Positions 7,769-15,126 are shown, counted from the first letter of the stretch. The stretch is 18,579 bases of DNA from Puniceicoccales bacterium (GCA_031266155.1 JAISBO010000087.1:1-18579), one strand, 5' to 3'. Program-made: numbers and translations. Notes: generated by a model not told the origin, from the sequence alone.

Positions 7769-9241
7769 CTAGGATTTTAACAATTCCCGCAGGGTTTTAT
7801 CAACCATGGTGGGATTTGCTTGGCCACGAGTTTCCTTCATGACAAACCCTTTAATGGCGTTGATTGCGGAATCTTTTCCGCCACGGAATTCTCGGGCTGC
7901 TTTTTCATTTTTTTCAATGGCACTTTGGCAAAGTGTAAGCAATTCGTCATAATTTGCATTCTGTTTTAATCCCTGTTCCTGCACAATTTCGTCCGCTGAC
8001 TTTCCCGTTTGGAACATTTCGATAAAAACGCCCTGGGCAATTTGCTTCGAAATCACACCATCATCCGTCAATTTTACTAGTCCTGCCAGAGCCTGGGGAG
8101 AAACTTTATAGCCGTTGGTTTCCGAAATATCCAGCTCTCTGTCGGAGTTTTGATCAACGTTTGACAACTCACGCAACAGGTCATTGGCAATGATATTTGC
8201 AATGGCCCGCGGATTATTGTGAATGGCCACCGCCGTTTCGAAAAAATCACTTAACGTTTTTTTCGTACAAATCACGGATGTTATGGTATATGGTAGGTCA
8301 TACTGGCTAAAAAAACGGTCCTGCTTTGCGAACGGCAATTCGGGAATCTCAGATGTAATCGTAGCCTTCGTTTCCTGAGATATCCGCAGAGGCATCAAAT
8401 CCGGGTCGGCAAAATATCTATAATCAAACGCCGTTTCCTTGGTACGCATCACGGTTGTTGAATTGGTATCTGCGTTCCACCGCCGTGTTTCCTGGTAAAC
8501 CTTTCCGCCATCCCTTAGGGTTTGAACTTGCCGTTTTATTTCGTGCTCTATGCCATTTTTTACACCCGAAATGGAGTTCAAATTTTTGATTTCCACCTTC
8601 GTCCCTAGGGTTTTGCTGCCAACGGGACGCACGCTAACATTCGCATCGCACCGCATTTCTCCCTTTTCCATGTCACAGTTTGAGATATCGGCGTATACCA
8701 TGTGCACGCGCAGAGAATTCAAATAGGCGAACGCTTCTTCGGCAGACCGCATGTCGGGCTTGGACACAATTTCCATCAGGGGGACCCCGGCCCTGTTAAA
8801 ATCTATGCCGGAATCACTTTCGAAGTGTGTCAATTTACCAACATCTTCTTCCAAGTGAATGCGATCCAGAGCAATTTTTTTATGCTCCCCCATGACGTTG
8901 CGCGATGGGCCCAAGAGCTCAATCTCAACGCACCCATTGCGGCAGATAGGGTCCGTATTCTGAGAAATTTGATAATTCTTTGGGCAGTCCGGATAGAAGT
9001 AATTCTTCCTGTCCCACTTGGCTATTTCCGCGATGTCACACCCAAAAATTATGCCCGCCTTTATGGTCTTCAATATCGCTTCCCTATTGATAACCGGAAG
9101 TGTCCCTGGCAACCCGAGAATTACCTGGTCTGTCAACGTATTCGGCGGCTCCCCAAAACGATAGGGACATTTGGAAAACAATTTCGACTTTGTTTTTATT
9201 TGAACATGGACCTCCAGGCCTATGACAGCTTCATATTCCAT
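7769..9241 (-). CDS. gatB: Asp/Glu-tRNA(Asn/Gln) amidotransferase subunit B
   Basis: GatB of the GatCAB amidotransferase. It binds misacylated Glu-tRNA(Gln) or Asp-tRNA(Asn), activates the side-chain carboxylate with ATP and passes it ammonia from GatA. The start MEYEAVIGLEVHVQIKTKSK is the standard GatB N-terminus. Later motifs are KWDRKNYFYPDCPKNYQISQ, LDRIHLEEDVGKLTH, DFNRAGVPLMEIVSKPD, MRCDANVSVRP, KVEIKNLNS and DYRYFADPDLMP, followed by the helical and YqeY-like tail ending QANPTMVDKTLRELL. The length of 490 residues is typical. The conserved CPVC pair of many GatBs is replaced by TDQVIL. I recall the same in Verrucomicrobiota. gatA and gatC are not adjacent. The ATG at 9241 follows GGGGAG with no spacer, but homology fixes the start. 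Confidence 0.97.
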   Translation of the reverse strand: MEYEAVIGLEVHVQIKTKSKLFSKCPYRFGEPPNTLTDQVILGLPGTLPVINREAILKTIKAGIIFGCDIAEIAKWDRKNYFYPDCPKNYQISQNTDPICRNGCVEIELLGPSRNVMGEHKKIALDRIHLEEDVGKLTHFESDSGIDFNRAGVPLMEIVSKPDMRSAEEAFAYLNSLRVHMVYADISNCDMEKGEMRCDANVSVRPVGSKTLGTKVEIKNLNSISGVKNGIEHEIKRQVQTLRDGGKVYQETRRWNADTNSTTVMRTKETAFDYRYFADPDLMPLRISQETKATITSEIPELPFAKQDRFFSQYDLPYTITSVICTKKTLSDFFETAVAIHNNPRAIANIIANDLLRELSNVDQNSDRELDISETNGYKVSPQALAGLVKLTDDGVISKQIAQGVFIEMFQTGKSADEIVQEQGLKQNANYDELLTLCQSAIEKNEKAAREFRGGKDSAINAIKGFVMKETRGQANPTMVDKTLRELLKS

Positions 9242-9397
9242 CTCCCCATTGCTAACAAAAAACCTTTCCGAAGCAACAAAAAAGCGTCTGTTTCTTCACA
9301 ATTAGGAAAAATGAAGGGCAAATGTTCGTATAAATGAAAAACCAAGCCGCTTTCCCCGCAGAAATCATGCCGGTGGCGGAGTAGTTTTTGAAAACAG

Positions 9398-9451
9398 TTG
9401 ACGTCCTTGCCAAAGGATGTAAGCTTGAAGTGTTTTGGGGAGGATATTTTT
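9398..9451 (+). promoter_or_regulatory. promoter and strong ribosome-binding site of repeat-protein gene
   Basis: TTGACG (9398-9403) lies 16 bases before TAAGCT, a modest -10 match. GGGGAGGA then sits eight bases before the ATG at 9452. The ribosome-binding site is strong and decides the start: an in-frame TTG at 9398 would add 18 residues but has none. The gene is divergent from gatB, with about 210 bases between the two starts. Confidence 0.5.
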
Positions 9452-12421
9452 ATGGCAAAGGTAGGGGAACTAAATGTATCACAGGTCGGTGCAGCGAATG
9501 TAACAAATGGGAATAGTAACATAAAGCCCGCGAGGTCCAATGTGGCTACCTTTGTGAATCAAATATGTGGGAGTGAGGTGGGTACAAAGCTTTTGGAAGG
9601 CCGTTCAGCTACAGCTGCGAAGCCCCAGGAAGGGACATCAAATCTCTCCACTTTAAATATGGAAAGTCTGGCCAAGGCGATCAAGGATGGGGAAAATAAA
9701 ATTGGCATTGGGACGAAATTTCTTGCCTTTATAAAGTCTTTGTTTCCTGGTGGAGAGTCCTATGACACCGCAATTGCCAAAAAAACTTTCGAAAGAATTC
9801 CCTTAGAGACGCGACTGCCCCTTTTGGGATTGGCCTTTTGGGCCGCTGCGTCGTCAGGGGATTCTACTAGCGACGTACAAGCTTTGCTAAATTTTTGCAA
9901 CGCAGCAAAACTTGATACCAATGCCATAATTAAAGCTATCAACACCATACCTGATGCCGGTGGCAGGATTAGGGTTTTGAACGAGCTGCGACTTAACCAA
10001 AACTTCCAATGGAACAGCCTGAGCTCCAAGGGAGCCAACCGGGTTGCCCGAGACCTAGCTAACGCAGGGGAGGATGGGGCACATTGTTTAAAGCAGTTGC
10101 TCGAGAAAGGCAATTTGAACAACCTAAATCTAGACGCCAATGCGGCCAAAGGAATTGCCTTTGCCCTTGCCAAGGACGGATCGGATGGGACGGATTGTTT
10201 CAGTTTGTTACTCAATAAGGGTAAACTGCCAACTGAAAGCGATGCGGCCAAAGATCTCATCCTAGTTCTAGTCAACTTGGGACAGAATGGTGTAAACTGC
10301 CTAGGGCTGTTGTGCGACAAGTTGCCAGCTTTTGAGGAGGCTGCGGCCAAAGAACTTGTCCTAGGCCTGGCCAAGACTGGACCGAACGGGGAAGATTGTT
10401 TAAAACAGTTGCTCGAGAAAGGCAAGTTGCCAGCTTTTGAGGGCAATGCGGCTAAAGACTTCGTCCAAGACATGGCCAAAGCTAGGAATGGGGCGGCTTG
10501 TTTAGGACAGTTGCTCCTGAAGAACAAGCTGATTCTGGCCAACCTGTCACCTTTTGAGGGCAGTGAGGCCAACCAGGTTGTCCTAGGACTAGCCAAAGCG
10601 AGAACCTATGGCGCAATCTGTTTAAAGCAGTTGCTCCAGCACAACATGCTGCTACCTTTTAAGGAGGTTGCGGCTAAAGAGCTTGTTATAGCTCTGGCCA
10701 AGGACGGACCGAATGGGACACGCTGTTTTGAGCTATTGCTCGCGAAAAATATGTTGTCGAATTTTGAGGGCGATGAAGCCAACCAGATCGTCCGAAACTT
10801 GGCCAAGGATGGGAATGGGGAATTCTGTTTAGGGTGCTTACTCGCAAACGGTAAACTGAACACCCTCGACCTAGCTGCCGATACGACCAATCAAGTTGTC
10901 CTAAGCCTAGCCAACTCTGGAGAGCGCGGAGTAACCACTTTAAGACAGTTACTTGTGGATAACAAGCTGGATCTATCCAATCTGCCAAAACTTGAGAGCA
11001 AAGAGGCCAAAGAGCTTGTCCTGGGCCTGGTCAAGGATAAATGGAATGGGTTAGTCGCTTTAAAACAGTTACTCCGAAATAGCAACTTGCACAGCCTAAA
11101 TCTAAATGTCGGTGAGGCCAAAGAGATTGTTCTAGGCCTGGCCAAGACTGGAGAAGATGGGGCATACTGCCTAGGGCTGTTGCTCAGGAAAGGCAATTTG
11201 AACAACCTAAATCTAGATACTAATGCGGCCAACCAGGTTGCCCGAGACCTAGTTAGTGCAGGAGAAGATGGGGCATACTGCCTAGGGCTGTTGCTCAGGA
11301 AAGGCAATTTGAACAACCTAAATCTAGAGGCCAATGCGGGCAAAGAGCTTGTCCTAGTACTGGCCAGGATTGGAAAAGATGGAGTAGCCTGTTTAAATCT
11401 GTTGCTCGAGAAGAACAAGCTGCCAGCCTTTGAGGGGGCTGCAGCCAAAGAGCTTGTCCTAGTACTGGCCAGGATTGGAAAAGATGGAGTAGCCTGTTTA
11501 GAGCTGTTGCTCGATGTGGGCAAGCTGGGCAGCCTAAATCTAGATGCCGGGGCGGCCAAAGAGCTTGTCCTAGGCCTGGCCAACGCTGGAGAGGATGGGG
11601 TAGACTGTTTAGATCTGTTGCTCGAGAAGGACAAGATGGACAGCCTAAATCTAAATGCCAGTGCGGCTAAAGAGCTTGTCTTAAGCCTGGCCAACACTGT
11701 GTGGAGTGGAGCAGACTGTTTAGAAGTGTTGCTCGAGAAGGACAAGATGGACAGCCTAAATCTAAATGCCAGTGCGGCTAAAGAGCTTGTCTTAAGCCTG
11801 GCCAAAGCCGGAGGAAATGGAGCAGGCTGTTTACGGGCGTTGCTCAAGAAGGGCAAGATGGGCAGCCTAAATCTAGATGCCGATGCGGCCAAAGAGCTTG
11901 TTCTTGACCTGGCCAAAGCCGGAAGAAATGGAGCAGGCTGTTTACGGGAGTTGCTCAGGAATGGCAAGATGGCCAACCTAAATCTAGATGCCGATGTGGC
12001 TAAAGAGCTTGTCCTGGTACTGGCCAACGCAAAGCGGGGTGGAGCAGGTTGTTTAGAAGTGTTGGTCGAGAATGGCAAGATGGGCAGCCTACATCTAGAT
12101 GCCGATGCGGCCAACCGGGTTGCTAGAGACCTAGCTAGCGCAGGGGAGGATGGAGCAGGTTGTTTATGGCTGTTGGTCGAGAATGGCAAGATGGGCAGCC
12201 TACATCTAGATGCCAGTGCGGCCAAAGAGCTTGTCCTCGCACTGGTTGACGCAGAAAAGTTTGGGCTATTCTGTTTACAGCAGTTGCTCACAGCGGACAA
12301 ATTGCCAAACCTCAGGTTGAAAGGCATAGACACAGCTGGGGTCAAAGCGAAAACCCTGGAATTGCTTGGGAATCCGCCCGGTGCCCAAGGAATAGAAGAC
12401 TTAAAAGGATTTCTAGCTTAG
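9452..12421 (+). CDS. large tandem helical-repeat (solenoid) protein
   Basis: Family not recognised, 989 residues. The first ~60 residues are rich in Ser, Thr, Asn, Gly and Ala with little hydrophobic character. There is no Sec signal or transmembrane helix. A linker domain (~residues 60-189) contains FLAFIKSLFPGG and LPLLGLAFWAAASS. Residues 190-953 form 21 tandem units of 32-42 residues, with consensus near LNLDAxAAKELVLxLAxAG followed by xxGAxCLxxLLxKGKL. Each unit reads as two short amphipathic helices joined by a Gly-containing turn, so an alpha-solenoid is likely. About 35 C-terminal residues cap it. Nineteen of 21 units keep a Cys in the second helix. The interhelix turn varies most. 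Possible classes are HEAT/ARM-like, leucine-rich variant, or a modular superhelix. A binding-scaffold or effector role is a guess. Confidence 0.88.
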   Translation: MAKVGELNVSQVGAANVTNGNSNIKPARSNVATFVNQICGSEVGTKLLEGRSATAAKPQEGTSNLSTLNMESLAKAIKDGENKIGIGTKFLAFIKSLFPGGESYDTAIAKKTFERIPLETRLPLLGLAFWAAASSGDSTSDVQALLNFCNAAKLDTNAIIKAINTIPDAGGRIRVLNELRLNQNFQWNSLSSKGANRVARDLANAGEDGAHCLKQLLEKGNLNNLNLDANAAKGIAFALAKDGSDGTDCFSLLLNKGKLPTESDAAKDLILVLVNLGQNGVNCLGLLCDKLPAFEEAAAKELVLGLAKTGPNGEDCLKQLLEKGKLPAFEGNAAKDFVQDMAKARNGAACLGQLLLKNKLILANLSPFEGSEANQVVLGLAKARTYGAICLKQLLQHNMLLPFKEVAAKELVIALAKDGPNGTRCFELLLAKNMLSNFEGDEANQIVRNLAKDGNGEFCLGCLLANGKLNTLDLAADTTNQVVLSLANSGERGVTTLRQLLVDNKLDLSNLPKLESKEAKELVLGLVKDKWNGLVALKQLLRNSNLHSLNLNVGEAKEIVLGLAKTGEDGAYCLGLLLRKGNLNNLNLDTNAANQVARDLVSAGEDGAYCLGLLLRKGNLNNLNLEANAGKELVLVLARIGKDGVACLNLLLEKNKLPAFEGAAAKELVLVLARIGKDGVACLELLLDVGKLGSLNLDAGAAKELVLGLANAGEDGVDCLDLLLEKDKMDSLNLNASAAKELVLSLANTVWSGADCLEVLLEKDKMDSLNLNASAAKELVLSLAKAGGNGAGCLRALLKKGKMGSLNLDADAAKELVLDLAKAGRNGAGCLRELLRNGKMANLNLDADVAKELVLVLANAKRGGAGCLEVLVENGKMGSLHLDADAANRVARDLASAGEDGAGCLWLLVENGKMGSLHLDASAAKELVLALVDAEKFGLFCLQQLLTADKLPNLRLKGIDTAGVKAKTLELLGNPPGAQGIEDLKGFLA
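10019..12310 (+). repeat. 21 tandem coding repeats, mostly 105 or 111 bp
   Basis: These units encode residues 190-953 of the solenoid protein. Most late units are 111 bp (37 codons). Units beginning FEG are about 105 bp because they lack the NLD stretch. Exact copies show recent duplication: 11150-11217 equals 11261-11328 (68 bp, offset 111); 11616-11694 equals 11727-11805 (79 bp, offset 111); 11341-11395 equals 11446-11500 (55 bp, offset 105); 12060-12103 equals 12171-12214 (44 bp, offset 111). The first units are the most diverged. Confidence 0.92.
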
Positions 12422-12758
12422 GAATTGCCAAGCCCATGGCATTAGGGAGAGCCGGTGGAACCTCCAAGCAGCAAAGGAAGAGACGGGTCTACGGCGGAGC
12501 CATCGTCTTCCCCCATGGAAAACAGGGCGGCGGCGCCGCCGTTGGTGCTTCCATGACCGACGATTTTCCCCCAGCGTTGGGGCTCGTTCTGCCTTCTTTC
12601 CCTATGAAATGATTTTCCCACGGGAGAACCCAACCTTTTCTTTGTCCGCGTCACCGACATTTCCTCTTCCGGAAGAGATGTTACCGCTGGTCGGCATTCA
12701 GTCCTTTAGCCACAACCAAGATTTTTGTTTTTCCGTAGGCATATTTTCCGCCCACTGT
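12422..12758. other. intergenic region between converging genes
   Basis: The stretch separates the solenoid gene (ends 12421) from gapA (ends 12759, opposite strand). It is more GC-rich than its surroundings. It includes a GGCGGC/GCCGCC hairpin-like run near 12527-12541 and a perfect 14-bp palindrome CTCTTCCGGAAGAG (12664-12677). An inverted repeat TTCCGC/GCGGAA (12746-12772) overlaps the gapA end and could help stop transcription, although no T-run follows directly. It holds one doubtful minus-strand ORF. Confidence 0.5.
12442..12660 (-). CDS. small hypothetical ORF, doubtful
   Basis: An open frame of 72 residues starts at an ATG preceded closely by GAGGAA, a plausible though tight ribosome-binding site. 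The N-terminal half is basic (VTRTKKRLGSPVGKSFHRER). The C-terminal half is Gly/Ala/Ser-rich and acidic (GEDDGSAVDPSLPLLLGG). It matches no family I know, and composition alone could produce it in this GC-rich patch. It lies 98 bases downstream of gapA on the same strand. Confidence 0.25.
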   Translation of the reverse strand: MSVTRTKKRLGSPVGKSFHRERRQNEPQRWGKIVGHGSTNGGAAALFSMGEDDGSAVDPSLPLLLGGSTGSP

Positions 12759-13784
12759 TCATAGCAGCGGAACCAATTTTCCTATCAATTCTACACAACG
12801 GCAGCTATACCCCCATTCGTTGTCATACCAACTGACGAGCTTGAAGAACTGATCCGACAACCCAATACCCGCCCCGGCATCGAAAATAGACGATAGTGGG
12901 CAATGAATGAAGTCGCTGGAAACCACCTCATCCTCCGTATATCCCAAAATTCCTTTCAATTGCCCTTCGGAAGCCTCCCTTATTTTTTTGCAAATGTCTT
13001 CGTAGGAAGTTTTCTTTTCCGTTCGGACTGTCAAATCGACAACGGAAACCGTCGGCGTAGGAACACGAAAAGACATACCGGTCAGCTTTCCTTTTACTTC
13101 AGGCAAGACAAGCCCGACAGCCTTTGCCGCTCCCGTGGTCGACGGGATGATATTTATGGCTGCAGAACGACCGCCTTTCCAATCCTTGGCAGATGGACCA
13201 TCCACGGTCTTTTGCGTGGCAGTGTAGCTGTGTACCGTCGTCATTAGTCCCTCGACGATTCCGAAATTATCCAAGACAACTTTGGTTATGGGGGCCAGGC
13301 AATTAGTCGTACAAGAAGCATTGGAAATGATATGGTCTGTCTTTGTAAGCGTTTGGTCATTTACACCAATGACGACGGTTTTTACCCGATCTCCTTTGCC
13401 TGGGGCCGAAATGATGACTTTTTTCGCTCCCGCCTTTAGGTGGCCTTCCGCTTTTTCATCCTGCGTAAATAATCCCGTAGACTCGATGACGATATCTACC
13501 CCGAGATCTCGCCATGGCATTGCCGCAGGGCCTTCCTTTATTGCTAGGCATTTTATTTTATGCCCATTTACGATCAAATTGTTATCCGCGTCGGAAGCCA
13601 CATCGCCCCCAAACCGTCCCTGAATTGAATCATATTTTAATAGATATGCCAGATTATCAGCCGGAACCAAATCATTTATAGCGATAACGTTTATGTCTTT
13701 TCCAAACTTTCCAGAATCGACCAGAGCCCTAAAAACCAAACGTCCGATGCGCCCAAACCCATTTATTGATACATTTACTGCCAT
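12759..13784 (-). CDS. gapA: glyceraldehyde-3-phosphate dehydrogenase
   Basis: Type I phosphorylating GAPDH of glycolysis. It oxidises glyceraldehyde-3-phosphate with NAD and phosphate to 1,3-bisphosphoglycerate in the cytosol. The N-terminus has the Rossmann motif INGFGRIGR. The catalytic motif SNASCTTNC gives Cys158, and His185 in TTVHSYTATQ is its partner. Later signatures are RSAAINIIPSTTGAAKAVG, GMSFRVPTPTVSVVDLT and the C-terminal SWYDNEWGYSCR. The length of 341 residues is slightly long but normal. The AIND context at the end of the second strand fits NAD preference. The ATG at 13784 has AGGAGA six bases upstream. The gene stands alone here; pgk and tpi are not adjacent. Confidence 0.98.
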   Translation of the reverse strand: MAVNVSINGFGRIGRLVFRALVDSGKFGKDINVIAINDLVPADNLAYLLKYDSIQGRFGGDVASDADNNLIVNGHKIKCLAIKEGPAAMPWRDLGVDIVIESTGLFTQDEKAEGHLKAGAKKVIISAPGKGDRVKTVVIGVNDQTLTKTDHIISNASCTTNCLAPITKVVLDNFGIVEGLMTTVHSYTATQKTVDGPSAKDWKGGRSAAINIIPSTTGAAKAVGLVLPEVKGKLTGMSFRVPTPTVSVVDLTVRTEKKTSYEDICKKIREASEGQLKGILGYTEDEVVSSDFIHCPLSSIFDAGAGIGLSDQFFKLVSWYDNEWGYSCRCVELIGKLVPLL

Positions 13785-13836
13785 AATTTTTCTCCTAAGT
13801 TGGGACCAGATTAACCATTCATGTTAACTTTTTCAA
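13785..13836 (-). promoter_or_regulatory. gapA promoter, inverted repeat and ribosome-binding site
   Basis: On the minus strand TTGAAA (13836-13831) and TAATCT (13813-13808) are 17 bases apart. An inverted repeat TTAAC/GTTAA (13811-13815 and 13823-13827) occupies the spacer, a possible operator. AGGAGA (13796-13791) is the ribosome-binding site. The -10 match is weak. Confidence 0.45.
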
Positions 13837-13900
13837 GTCTTTTGGTTAAAAAACTTGGGTTTAATCGGCCCATTAAAATTAAGCTTCCTTCAAATCTGTA

Positions 13901-13928
13901 TTGACACACCAAAAATCAACGGTAGGGT
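13901..13928 (+). promoter_or_regulatory. tRNA-Lys promoter candidate
   Basis: TTGACA (13901-13906), a 16-base spacer and TAGGGT (13923-13928) lie 17 bases before the mature 5' end of the tRNA. The -35 box is perfect; the -10 box matches 3 of 6. Confidence 0.5.
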
Positions 13929-13944
13929 GATTGAAATCGCTCGT

Positions 13945-14019
13945 GGGTCGGTAGCTCAATGGTAGAGCAGTGGCCTTTTAAGCCATTGGTTCAGGGTTCG
14001 AGCCCCTGTCGGCCTACCA
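13945..14019 (+). tRNA. tRNA-Lys (anticodon UUU)
   Basis: It folds as a full cloverleaf. The acceptor arm is GGGTCGG with TCGGCCT (three wobbles). The D-stem is GCTC/GAGC. The anticodon stem is GTGGC/GCCAT around loop CTTTTAA, with anticodon TTT at 13977-13979. A 5-base variable loop follows, then T-stem CAGGG/CCCTG with loop TTCGAGC. Discriminator A is followed by an encoded CCA (14017-14019). It reads AAA/AAG lysine codons. No other tRNA is adjacent. Confidence 0.95.
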
Positions 14020-14054
14020 GAACCTTAATACACGAAGCTGAAAATAAAAAATTC

Positions 14055-14321
14055 ATGGCATTGCCTGTTTACGAAAACTTTACAGGGGAAGGGTTTGCTT
14101 TTTTGACCATTAAATCGAATTCCAAAACGATGCGAATTTAGTGGAAACCTTTCGGAGGAATAGCCAATTTTCAAAACGAAAAAAGGCTAAGAACCATAGA
14201 CCCACACGAAGCACAGCTTTTCCATTACCAACAACAAAGCCTACTTCCTAGCCCATACGCCCCCGGACAGAATAACATTCTACCGAGGGCTGGATGGGAT
14301 TGGGATGGGAGAAAATTTTAA
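14055..14321 (+). pseudogene. possible gene remnant with in-frame stop
   Basis: From the ATG at 14055 a frame reads 28 codons (MALPVYENFTGEGFAFLTIK and onward) to TAG at 14139-14141. The same frame then stays open for another 59 codons to TAA at 14319, containing RLRTIDPHEAQLFHYQQQ and PYAPGQNNILPRAGWDWDGR. The peptide on both sides looks protein-like rather than random, so one nonsense mutation in a small or truncated gene is possible. There is no ribosome-binding site. lpxB ends in TAG, so TAG is a normal stop here. The frame ends overlapping the rpsT stop. I do not recognise the protein, and chance is a real alternative. Confidence 0.25.
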
Positions 14322-14569
14322 ACGCACAAAAATCGAGCAGCACTACATTTACGCTTATTGGCAAAATTTCTGTGAACGACCTTTCTTTTGGCTGCTTTAT
14401 CTAGGGCAGAAATATACTCCATTGCTACGCGTTTGACACCCTGCGTATCGCCCGTCGAAGCTCGCAATTTTTTCGCTAACGTTTTCAACCTATTTCTAAC
14501 ACCACAATTCTCCAACGCTCGCTTTTGCGACTGCAACTCCGCTTTCTTTGCTGCCTTTTTATTAGCCAT
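14318..14569 (-). CDS. rpsT: 30S ribosomal protein S20
   Basis: S20 binds 16S rRNA at the base of the 30S body early in assembly. The 83-residue protein begins MANKKAAKKAELQSQKRALE and is very rich in Lys, Arg and Ala. It has the typical NCGVRNRLKTLAKKLRA core and the AAKRKVVHRNFANKRKCSAA tail of S20. Normal length is about 85. The ATG at 14569 has AGGAGT (14580-14575) five bases upstream. It is monocistronic in this window. Confidence 0.95.
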   Translation of the reverse strand: MANKKAAKKAELQSQKRALENCGVRNRLKTLAKKLRASTGDTQGVKRVAMEYISALDKAAKRKVVHRNFANKRKCSAARFLCV

Positions 14570-14599
14570 TTAGCACTCCTTCAACCAAAACGAACTCCC

Positions 14600-14627
14600 A
14601 CATTGTACGCTTATTTTTCAATGTCAA
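14600..14627 (-). promoter_or_regulatory. rpsT promoter candidate
   Basis: On the minus strand TTGACA (14627-14622) precedes TACAAT (14607-14602) by 14 bases, or CAATGT by 16. The -35 box is perfect and the -10 assignment is ambiguous. The leader to the rpsT ATG would be about 25-30 bases. Confidence 0.45.
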
Positions 14628-14886
14628 GCAAAAATTTTGCACCACCAAAATTTTATCCGAACAAGTGTGCTTTGTTCTTTGGTGTTTTTCGCAAAAGTCA
14701 ACCCATTTTTTTCAAAAACCTCTAATTTTTTGCGTAGCCGTTAATATTTCTTCGCTGGAGGTGTTAATAATATGATAATAACAGGTTAACCGCCAAAAAT
14801 ATTGACACCGATCTCCGGTTCTTCAACGAAGTTATCAACATTTTTAACTGCAACGAAGCTTGCTCTTTTCAGGCATCGACGCCTTA

Positions 14887-14914
14887 TTGACATATTTACA
14901 CTCCATAATAATAA
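14887..14914 (+). promoter_or_regulatory. gyrBA promoter candidate
   Basis: TTGACA (14887-14892), a 16-base spacer and TAATAA (14909-14914) lie within a very AT-rich stretch. The resulting gyrB leader would be about 230 bases, unusually long, and would contain the hairpin at 15105-15126. Confidence 0.4.
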
Positions 14915-15104
14915 TATATATGTTTTCCCTAAATAGTAATATATATTGTGAACTTCACGGGAAATGAAATTTCTCCCTTAAAAAAGCAGCGGTCTAAGAT
15001 TTTAGGGGAAAGCCTCGGAGGGTTTATCGTCTTTTGCTTGGGGAAGATTGTATTCTAAATTTTTGCTCGCTTTTGTCTAATTAATCACTATGAAGGCGCT
15101 TGTT

Positions 15105-15126
15105 CGTAAGTACGAGAAAACTTACG
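15105..15126 (+). other. leader hairpin before gyrB
   Basis: CGTAAGT and ACTTACG pair perfectly over 7 bp around an 8-base loop (15112-15119). The hairpin ends 24 bases before the gyrB ATG. No T-run follows, so it is not a simple terminator. It could be a protein-binding site or a leader structure. Confidence 0.5.

Noticed and set aside
8702..9337. Plus-strand open frame of 211 codons opposite gatB
   Set aside because: gatB is unmistakable on the other strand, and the antisense frame shows no family motif.
10019..12310. CRISPR array
   Set aside because: The repeats are 105-111 bp, contiguous, in frame and coding, with no spacers.
9760..12345. Long open frames antisense to the solenoid gene (up to 484 codons)
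   Set aside because: They mirror the repeat period of the sense gene and are Ser/Arg/Leu-rich, low-complexity translations without ribosome-binding sites. Codon bias in the repeats explains them.
9452..12421. Calling the solenoid a TAL-effector homologue
   Set aside because: Only the helix-turn-helix layout and loop variability are similar. Unit length varies from 32 to 42, and the diagnostic TALE residues (IAS-x-GG-KQALE) are not present.
13959..14141. Open frame starting inside the tRNA-Lys gene
   Set aside because: Its first part is tRNA sequence. Only the portion from the ATG at 14055 could be meaningful, listed as a possible remnant.
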